DNA of 7,340 bases from Clostridiales bacterium (lineage in GTDB: Bacteria > Bacillota > Clostridia > Clostridiales > Caloramatoraceae): contig JAOAFH010000069.1 in the NCBI GenBank assembly GCA_026416355.1, positions 1 through 7,340 on the forward strand, written 5' to 3'. The position numbers and the translations under genes are program-made. Shown here piece after piece: positions 1 to 4,738 of the stretch (position 1 is the first letter of the stretch; each line of letters begins with the position of its first letter). The notes beneath the pieces are model-generated. The model made no database searches, had not been told where the DNA came from, and was given only the letters and a program-made list of their open reading frames with translations.

Positions 1-156
1 ATTCAAGGATGTGCAATACATGACCACCATGATTGTGACTGTCATGTTGAGGATAAATTTACAGCTATCCACGGTAAAACAGATTGGAAAGTTTGCCTAG
101 AACATGGAGAAAAAATAGGAATAGGGAATATGGAGTATGAATTAATTAAGATATGA
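1..156 (+). CDS. C-terminal fragment of an unrecognised Cys/His-rich protein
   Basis: Frame 1 is open from the window edge to a TGA at 154-156, giving the last 51 residues of a protein whose start lies outside. I do not recognise the family. The visible part carries a dense metal-ligand-like cluster near its start (GCAIHDHHDCDCH, residues 3-15), a further Cys at about residue 32 (KVCLEH) and a charged tail ending YELIKI. The His/Asp/Cys cluster would suit binding of zinc, iron or another metal, but that is inference from composition only. The frame is preferred over frame 2, which is open for about 33 codons, because its stop falls just before the ribosome binding site of the next gene and its codon use is typical of the window. 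The 21-base gap to the GH13 gene suggests one transcript. No transmembrane segment is visible. Confidence 0.6.
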   Translation: MQGCAIHDHHDCDCHVEDKFTAIHGKTDWKVCLEHGEKIGIGNMEYELIKI

Positions 157-165
157 CATAATTAT

Positions 166-171
166 GGGGGG
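166..171 (+). promoter_or_regulatory. Ribosome binding site of the GH13 gene
   Basis: A run of six G bases ends six bases before the ATG at 178. It supports this ATG as the start, and no other in-frame ATG nearby has a comparable site. Confidence 0.7.
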
Positions 172-177
172 ATAAAA

Positions 178-1458
178 ATGGCCAAAACAACAGATAAGTC
201 ACTTAGAAATAAAATAATTTATTCTGTTTATGTAAGAAACCATGGCAAAAATGGAACATTTAAGGATGTAGAGGAGGACCTAGAGAGAATAAAATCTCTA
301 GGGACAGATATAATTTGGTTTATGCCAATACATCCAATTGGGGTAAAAAACAAAAAGGGAAGTTTGGGGTGCCCATACGCAATTAAAAATTATAGAGAGG
401 TTAATCCAGAGTATGGAACATTAGATGATTTTAAGAGATTGGTAGATAAAATACATAGTTTAGGTATGAAATGCATGATTGATGTTGTTTACAACCATAC
501 ATCACCAGATTCATACCTTGTGGAAAACCATCCTGAGTTTTTCTATAGAAAGCCTGATGGAAATATGGGAAATAAAGTAGGAGATTGGACAGATATAGTT
601 GACCTAGATTACAATAACAAAGAACTTTGGGACTATCAAATAGAAACTTTAAAATACTGGGCTGGCATAGGTGTAGATGGATTTAGATGTGATGTTGCAC
701 CTTTAATACCACTTGAGTTTTGGCTTAAGGCAAGAGAAGAGGTTGCAAAGGTAAACAAAGATACAATATGGCTTGCAGAAAGTGTTCATCTAAGCTTTGT
801 GTTAGCCATGAGGGAACATGGTTTTGTTGGACTATCAGACAGTGAAGTTTATCAGGCATTTGATATATGCTATGACTATGATGTAAATGATGTTTATGTT
901 GGATACTTTAAGGAAGAAAATAGCCTAAAGGACTATATAAACAGAGTTAAGCTACAAGAGGCAATATATCCAGATAACTATGTAAAACTTAGATTTTTAG
1001 AAAACCATGACCAACCAAGGGCAAAAAAGCTTATTCCGGATGAAACTAAGCTAAAGATTTGGACAGCATTTTTATACTTCCAAAAGGGAGCAACACTAAT
1101 TTATGCAGGACAAGAGGCACAGGATGACAACACTCCAAGTCTATTTGATATAGATAAAGTTAATTGGAGTGGAATGAAGGATGACTTTGTGGAAAATATG
1201 AAGAAATTAGCAAACCTAAAGAAAAAAGAAATAATGGCAAATGGATTTTATAAAATAGATTGCGATGACAACAATGTAATAGTTGCATCATATACAATGG
1301 GTAATGAAAAATTAGTAGGTATATTTAATGTAGAACTAAACAAAGGATTTGCAAATGTTGATTTAGAAGACGGTGTACATAAGAACAAAATAGATGGAGA
1401 AGATGTTGTTGTTAAAGACGGTAAAGTTGAGCTTCAAAACAAAGCAATAATAATATAA
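178..1458 (+). CDS. Cytoplasmic GH13 (alpha-amylase superfamily) glycoside hydrolase
   Basis: A 426-residue retaining alpha-glucan or alpha-glucoside hydrolase or transglycosidase. The (beta/alpha)8 barrel starts at about residue 13 (IIYSVYVRNHG). All four GH13 signature regions are intact: region I DVVYNH (102-107), region II GFRCDVA (168-174, nucleophile D172), region III WLAES (198-202, acid/base E201) and region IV FLENHD (273-278, transition-state Asp D278). GQEAQDDNTPSLF (311-323) follows. The insert after region I is short, and a small beta-rich C-terminal domain spans about 350-426. There is no signal peptide, so it acts inside the cell, probably on imported maltooligosaccharides or stored glucan. 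At 426 residues it is shorter than secreted amylases and has no carbohydrate-binding module. The substrate cannot be read from the sequence. It follows the Cys/His-rich gene closely and converges on the symporter gene. Confidence 0.93.
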   Translation: MAKTTDKSLRNKIIYSVYVRNHGKNGTFKDVEEDLERIKSLGTDIIWFMPIHPIGVKNKKGSLGCPYAIKNYREVNPEYGTLDDFKRLVDKIHSLGMKCMIDVVYNHTSPDSYLVENHPEFFYRKPDGNMGNKVGDWTDIVDLDYNNKELWDYQIETLKYWAGIGVDGFRCDVAPLIPLEFWLKAREEVAKVNKDTIWLAESVHLSFVLAMREHGFVGLSDSEVYQAFDICYDYDVNDVYVGYFKEENSLKDYINRVKLQEAIYPDNYVKLRFLENHDQPRAKKLIPDETKLKIWTAFLYFQKGATLIYAGQEAQDDNTPSLFDIDKVNWSGMKDDFVENMKKLANLKKKEIMANGFYKIDCDDNNVIVASYTMGNEKLVGIFNVELNKGFANVDLEDGVHKNKIDGEDVVVKDGKVELQNKAIII

Positions 1459-1525
1459 GTGCCACCCAGGTGAATAAGGAATACTGGATATAGTTTCCAT
1501 ACTTCCAATTCACCTGGGTGGCACT
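1458..1525. repeat. 68-bp palindromic element (REP-like) at a convergent gene junction
   Basis: Perfect 18-bp inverted arms lie at 1458-1475 (AGTGCCACCCAGGTGAAT) and 1508-1525. The 32 bases between them are themselves partly self-complementary (GGAA/TTCC and related blocks), so the element is symmetrical around about 1491/1492. It overlaps the last base of the GH13 stop codon and ends five bases before the symporter stop, filling the whole gap. RNA from either strand would fold into a long hairpin. No proper T-run follows on the + strand and only a weak one on the - strand, so it is not a canonical intrinsic terminator, though it may still protect or end both 3' ends. Its GC-rich arms contrast with the AT-rich surroundings and suggest a mobile palindromic repeat. 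No transposase is in the window. Confidence 0.7.
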
Positions 1526-1530
1526 CATAA

Positions 1531-3078
1531 TTATTTATTATTAGGTTCTTCTGTCCAGACTGCAGTTTCAATTCCAATATCTATTGAATTAAATCTTTCT
1601 CCTTTGGAGGATATATAGTTATTTAAGCATTTAAATATAATTGGTGCACCAATTAATAATATTGGAACGTTGGCGTATACAACCATTATATTAACAAAGT
1701 CTGAGATATACCAAATATTACCTAATTCTAAACCGGCAAGTACAGAAGCTGCTCCAAATGGTACAAACAATAGAGCACCTGCACAGCGAATGAAATATGT
1801 TAATTTATTGCTCTTTGTAATATAGCTACCTGCAATTTCAGCAAATAGTATTAAACCAATAAGAGTTGTGAAGGCAAACATTGCATAACATGAAGAAAGT
1901 ATAATTTGAACTATGCCATCGAATTTAGTACCTGGAACCAAAGTTCCAACAGAAGTAAGATAAACAGATAGTTTGCTATTTTGTATTTCAGACCACGCAA
2001 TTCCGGAATCAGGTGTCCAAATATGTGCCATACCTATAATAAAACCTGTCATAGTACATATAATCATTGTATCAAGGAAAACTCCAAGAGATTGTACTAA
2101 TCCTTGTTCAACTGGGTGATTATTATCAGATACAGCAGCTGACATTGTAATTGTTCCTTGACCAGCTTCGTTTGACATAAGACCACGTTTAATTCCTTGT
2201 GAAAGTGCGATTCCGAACCCACCACCAAATATAGCTTCAGGCTTGAATGCACCTTTTATAACGCTTGAAATAAAGTATGGTATTTTATCGATATTTATAA
2301 TAGTAATTGTGAGAATTACAATGAAGTATACGATTGCCATTACAGGAACCATACGATCAGTAACAGAAGTAACACGTTTTAAACCTCCGAATATTATAGC
2401 TGCTACTGAAACAATAATGATTACCCCAAGAATGTAATAAGCTGTTGAACTTCTATCTGTTACAGATCCATTAATTGTATCTATTATAGAGCCAATACTT
2501 GTGAATACATGGAAAGTTTGACCTGGTACACCAAACAAGGCATATATCATGAAAATTACAGAAAGTAGGATACCAACCCATCTTTTTTTGCCTAAAATTT
2601 TTGCACCATAGTATGGTAAACCACCCACATATTCATTTCCCTTCTTTTCCTTAAATAATTGTGCCAAAACAGCCTCAGAAAAAGCAGTTGCCATTCCAAG
2701 AAATGCTGAAAACCACATCCAGAATAGAGCACCTGGTCCACCAACACTAATAGCACCAGTAACTCCCATTATATTTCCAGGACCTATACGCATAGCTGAA
2801 CTTAGCATAAAAGCAGCCAGTGGACTTATTCCAGTTTCTTTTGCCTTATTTTCTACTAGTATTGATAATCCTTTTTTAAACATCCTTACTTGTACAAATC
2901 TAGTTTTAAAAGTAAAGTAGAAACCTGAACCAACTAAAAGAAGAATAGCGAAAGTAAATCTCCCTAATATTGGTATGTTGGCATACCATTTGAAGTTGGT
3001 GGGGAAATCCCATAGGAAGTCAGTTATCGGGACGATAAATTCAAAGAAACGGTTGACTGCTTGAAATATGCTAGTCAT
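1531..3078 (-). CDS. AGCS-family sodium (or proton):alanine/glycine symporter
   Basis: A 515-residue inner-membrane protein with about 11 hydrophobic segments (roughly 39-57, 86-108, 113-137, 167-185, 214-232, 243-262, 284-295, 330-351, 385-412, 427-450, 460-483). The two hallmark stretches of the alanine-or-glycine:cation symporter family are present: GPGNIMGVTGAISVGGPGA (99-117, followed by LFWMW) and GIKRGLMSNEAGQGT (295-309), where the family usually reads RG.FSNEAG.GS. Family members take up alanine, glycine or related small amino acids with Na+ or H+. The start is well supported by a perfect AAAGGAGGT site eight bases upstream. The gene lies 299 bases downstream of the opine-dehydrogenase-like gene on the same strand. 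That fits co-function: the carrier could supply the amino-acid substrate or take up the amino acid released from an opine. It has its own candidate promoter. The exact substrate is unknown. Confidence 0.93.
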   Translation of the reverse strand: MTSIFQAVNRFFEFIVPITDFLWDFPTNFKWYANIPILGRFTFAILLLVGSGFYFTFKTRFVQVRMFKKGLSILVENKAKETGISPLAAFMLSSAMRIGPGNIMGVTGAISVGGPGALFWMWFSAFLGMATAFSEAVLAQLFKEKKGNEYVGGLPYYGAKILGKKRWVGILLSVIFMIYALFGVPGQTFHVFTSIGSIIDTINGSVTDRSSTAYYILGVIIIVSVAAIIFGGLKRVTSVTDRMVPVMAIVYFIVILTITIINIDKIPYFISSVIKGAFKPEAIFGGGFGIALSQGIKRGLMSNEAGQGTITMSAAVSDNNHPVEQGLVQSLGVFLDTMIICTMTGFIIGMAHIWTPDSGIAWSEIQNSKLSVYLTSVGTLVPGTKFDGIVQIILSSCYAMFAFTTLIGLILFAEIAGSYITKSNKLTYFIRCAGALLFVPFGAASVLAGLELGNIWYISDFVNIMVVYANVPILLIGAPIIFKCLNNYISSKGERFNSIDIGIETAVWTEEPNNK

Positions 3079-3086
3079 ATTTTGTT

Positions 3087-3095
3087 ACCTCCTTT
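3087..3095 (-). promoter_or_regulatory. Consensus ribosome binding site of the symporter gene
   Basis: AAAGGAGGT on the - strand, eight bases before the ATG at 3078. It is a full match to the anti-Shine-Dalgarno sequence and fixes the start. Confidence 0.9.
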
Positions 3096-3104
3096 AATAT
3101 ATTT

Positions 3105-3133
3105 ATTTAATTAACCGTGTTAATTGTTGACAA
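3105..3133 (-). promoter_or_regulatory. Candidate sigma-A promoter of the symporter with a dyad in the spacer
   Basis: On the - strand, TTGTCA (3133-3128, -35-like, 5/6) is followed by a 17-bp spacer and TTAAAT (3110-3105, -10-like, 4/6), about 27 bases before the start codon. Inside the spacer and touching the -10 is a perfect 7-bp dyad, AATTAAC-CGT-GTTAATT (3109-3125), placed where a repressor would block polymerase. Match quality is moderate, and in AT-rich DNA such pairs also occur by chance. Confidence 0.45.
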
Positions 3134-3196
3134 GTAGGTCTAAATGGGATAATTAGTGGCTTGTCCATGCAAGATATAAGAAAAAATTTAGGTTGA

Positions 3197-3241
3197 GGTT
3201 TGACTTAACAAACAAAAGATTTTTATTAGTTAAGTCAAACC
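3197..3241. repeat. 45-bp palindrome upstream of the symporter gene
   Basis: The outer arms are perfect for 13 bp (GGTTTGACTTAAC at 3197-3209 and its complement at 3229-3241). The centre continues as AA/TT and AAAA-GAT-TTTT with only two unpaired positions per side, so the whole 45 bases form one hairpin with a three-base loop. A second short palindrome, CCAATATTGG (3240-3249), abuts it. In the - direction the first T-run (TTTTTT) lies about ten bases past the stem, so it is a poor intrinsic terminator for the dehydrogenase gene. It could be a processing hairpin in a joint transcript or a large operator. No glycine riboswitch or T-box core motif is visible in the rest of 3079-3377, and I see no small gene there. 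Confidence 0.6.
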
Positions 3242-3377
3242 AATATTGGTATTTTAAACTCTTGAGCATTGATGACTGAACAAAGTATTTGATAAGACGT
3301 ATAGAATATTTAATAAATTGTATTACAAAAGAGGTGCCTGTTATGTCTTAATTTTCTGAAAATAATTTTGATACTTT

Positions 3378-4448
3378 TTAAATTAAGCTTAAAACTTCTT
3401 CAACTGTATAGCCCATGCCTTTAAGGGTTCGTGGAGCTTCATTTCGATAATCTCGTTTCATTATTGCAGAAGCAATATTAATTACTGAATCTATTATAGG
3501 GGTGTCGATACCTAGGTCTTTTGCTAAATTTGACATAAACACCAAACCAAATCCTACATCTTCATTTAGGTAACGGTGATCTAATTTATCCTGTGCTTTA
3601 ATACCTTTAAATCCTGGTGCGGTTGCATACCCATATTCATAAGATGCTTCTGTCATATATCCTTGAAGTACTCCAAGTTCATTATCAGGTATTATTGTAA
3701 CACCCAGTTTTTTTGCAATTTCTAATCTTTCCCTATCCACAGCCTCAATAAGCCTTCCTACAGCTGGAGTTACACCATCCTCATAGAAGTAAAAGTTTCC
3801 ATGGGTACGTTCAATTAAACCAGCATTTAACAAAGTAACTGATGGATGGATTACTGGATTAGCATTTTGAAGCATTGTATGGAATACATTTTTCGCTTGT
3901 GTTGTGTTAGGGTAAACTTGCATAAATGCATCCATAACTTTTGGAGTTTGACTTGATGGTATAGCAGATAGATATAGACCACCACGAAGTTTGAGGAATA
4001 TTTTCACACTACCTGGTTCTGTAATTCTTGAGGCATAAGGGAGTGTTGATGTTTCAGATACTATTACATTTTTGCTGTTTTCATTTTTCTCAAAAATCTT
4101 TTTAGTAATCAATGCACCTCCAAATGAACCTGGACACACAACATAAAGTTGCTTATCATTGATAATATCCTTTACTGCATTTGCAAAGGGTTCTGAACTG
4201 AAGGAAGGTCCGATAGCCAAAATTAAATCTGCTCCTTCGATAGCTTTTTCAATGCAATGACCTGCATATTCAATTTTTGCAAATCCCTCAAGTTCACCTT
4301 CTGCCTTTATTCCACCTTGAAGGTTTATTGCTTCAATTATTTTTGGGAATTCTTTAAAATCAAAAATTCTTACCTCGTGACCATGTAGTGCCCAATCAGC
4401 AGCTGCTGCACAGCCACCATTTCCTGAACCTAAAATAGCTACCTTCAT
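3378..4448 (-). CDS. Opine dehydrogenase family NAD(P)-dependent oxidoreductase
   Basis: A 356-residue cytoplasmic enzyme of the octopine/nopaline dehydrogenase family, which reductively condenses an amino acid with a 2-oxo acid, or runs the reverse NAD(P)+-dependent cleavage. It opens with a Rossmann nucleotide-binding loop, GSGNGG (7-12), with the second strand ending VRIFD (26-30). A helical C-terminal domain carries NPVIHPSVTLLNAG (197-210), with the conserved His of the family active site (H201), and HRYLNEDVGFGLV (291-303). The ATG at 4448 is chosen because AGGAGG lies at 4461-4456 and the protein then begins directly with the first Rossmann strand (MKVAILG). The frame stays open to 4607, but that extension is hydrophobic junk that would cover the sigma-54 promoter. 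The gene sits downstream of a sigma-54 activator and upstream of an amino-acid symporter. The substrates are not known, and a methylated or branched opine is as possible as a simple one. Confidence 0.88.
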   Translation of the reverse strand: MKVAILGSGNGGCAAAADWALHGHEVRIFDFKEFPKIIEAINLQGGIKAEGELEGFAKIEYAGHCIEKAIEGADLILAIGPSFSSEPFANAVKDIINDKQLYVVCPGSFGGALITKKIFEKNENSKNVIVSETSTLPYASRITEPGSVKIFLKLRGGLYLSAIPSSQTPKVMDAFMQVYPNTTQAKNVFHTMLQNANPVIHPSVTLLNAGLIERTHGNFYFYEDGVTPAVGRLIEAVDRERLEIAKKLGVTIIPDNELGVLQGYMTEASYEYGYATAPGFKGIKAQDKLDHRYLNEDVGFGLVFMSNLAKDLGIDTPIIDSVINIASAIMKRDYRNEAPRTLKGMGYTVEEVLSLI

Positions 4449-4455
4449 GATATCT

Positions 4456-4461
4456 CCTCCT
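4456..4461 (-). promoter_or_regulatory. Ribosome binding site that fixes the dehydrogenase start
   Basis: AGGAGG on the - strand, seven bases before the ATG at 4448. It decides between this start and the 53-codon longer open frame beginning at 4607, which would initiate upstream of the predicted transcription start. Confidence 0.88.
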
Positions 4462-4491
4462 ATAAAACAATTTATATTTTGGCAATGTTTC

Positions 4492-4532
4492 AACGACTCG
4501 GTGTTTATATGTACAAAGTGTTGTGAGTCGTT
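4492..4532. promoter_or_regulatory. Stem-loop in the 5' leader of the dehydrogenase mRNA
   Basis: Arms AACGACTC (4492-4499) and GAGTCGTT (4525-4532) are perfectly complementary around a 25-base loop. In the - strand transcript starting near 4556 this hairpin occupies the middle of the roughly 108-base leader and ends about 30 bases before the ribosome binding site. Read on the + strand, the same stem is followed by TTTTTT (4531-4536) and would look like an intrinsic terminator, but no + strand gene ends here. A leader structure, or a stop for antisense transcription, are both inferences. Confidence 0.45.
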
Positions 4533-4566
4533 TTTTATGTTACCAAATCTTCTTACTATGATATAA

Positions 4567-4582
4567 AGCAACGTATGTGCCA
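4567..4582 (-). promoter_or_regulatory. Sigma-54 (-24/-12) promoter of the dehydrogenase gene
   Basis: The - strand reads TGGCAC-ATACG-TTGCT from 4582 to 4567, a full match to the TGGCAC-N5-TTGC(A/T) consensus with the essential GG and GC correctly spaced. Transcription would begin about 12 bases further on, near 4556, giving a leader of about 108 bases before the ATG at 4448. A gene for a sigma-54-dependent activator lies directly upstream on the same strand, and three repeated sites lie between it and this promoter. No second good -24/-12 match was seen upstream of the symporter or the regulator. Confidence 0.92.
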
Positions 4583-4651
4583 AAAATGAGTTATAAAGAA
4601 ATAACACAAAAAGTAGATTATCAGGCTCTTGTATATTAACTAAAAAATAAG

Positions 4652-4667
4652 TGGCGAATTATTAGCA
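4652..4667 (-). promoter_or_regulatory. Putative enhancer (UAS) site 1 for the sigma-54 activator
   Basis: TGGCGAATTATTAGCA (read on +) matches site 2 at 12 of 16 positions. It is centred about 103 bases upstream of the predicted start and 41 bp from site 2. It reads as an imperfect inverted repeat with half-sites near TGCYA, as expected for a dimeric Fis-type helix-turn-helix. Confidence 0.5.
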
Positions 4668-4677
4668 TTTTTATAAA

Positions 4678-4723
4678 AACAAGGCATCAATATGCCATAT
4701 TTTTAGCATATCGATGCCTTGTT
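4678..4723 (-). terminator. Intrinsic terminator of the sigma-54 regulator gene
   Basis: 18-bp arms (4678-4695 and 4706-4723, one mismatch, core AAGGCATC/GATGCCTT) enclose a 10-base loop. In the - direction the stem ends in GCCTTG and runs into TTTTTATAA. It starts 15 bases after the regulator stop codon at 4739. Its loop side also contains enhancer-like site 2, so the same DNA may serve two purposes. Confidence 0.78.
4693..4708 (-). promoter_or_regulatory. Putative enhancer (UAS) site 2 for the sigma-54 activator
   Basis: TGCCATATTTTTAGCA is the most symmetrical of the three sites (TGCCA-N6-TAGCA, one mismatch between half-sites). It is centred about 144 bases upstream of the predicted start and spaced 30 bp from site 3, close to three helical turns. 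It lies inside the terminator palindrome, so part of its symmetry may come from the hairpin. Confidence 0.5.
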
Positions 4724-4738
4724 GCTATGTTTTTGGCG
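4723..4738 (-). promoter_or_regulatory. Putative enhancer (UAS) site 3 for the sigma-54 activator
   Basis: TGCTATGTTTTTGGCG differs from site 2 only by four transitions (12/16 identical) and is in the same orientation. It is centred about 174 bases upstream of the predicted start and ends exactly at the regulator's stop codon. Confidence 0.48.

Noticed and set aside
2243..2437. A 64-codon + strand open frame
   Set aside because: It lies entirely antisense to the symporter gene, has no supporting ribosome binding site and gives a low-complexity hydrophobic product; it is a shadow.
3157..3171. Sigma-54-like TGGC...TGCA on the + strand
   Set aside because: The GG-to-GC spacing is one base short, most of the consensus is missing, and it points away from the symporter gene.
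3079..3377. A glycine riboswitch or T-box leader ahead of the amino-acid symporter
   Set aside because: Such leaders are common for this carrier family, but none of the conserved core motifs could be found on the - strand; only simple palindromes are present.
4449..4607. A 53-codon N-terminal extension of the dehydrogenase reading frame up to an ATG at 4607
   Set aside because: It would start upstream of the predicted sigma-54 transcription start, has no Shine-Dalgarno site of note, and precedes a canonical Rossmann start with a perfect AGGAGG.
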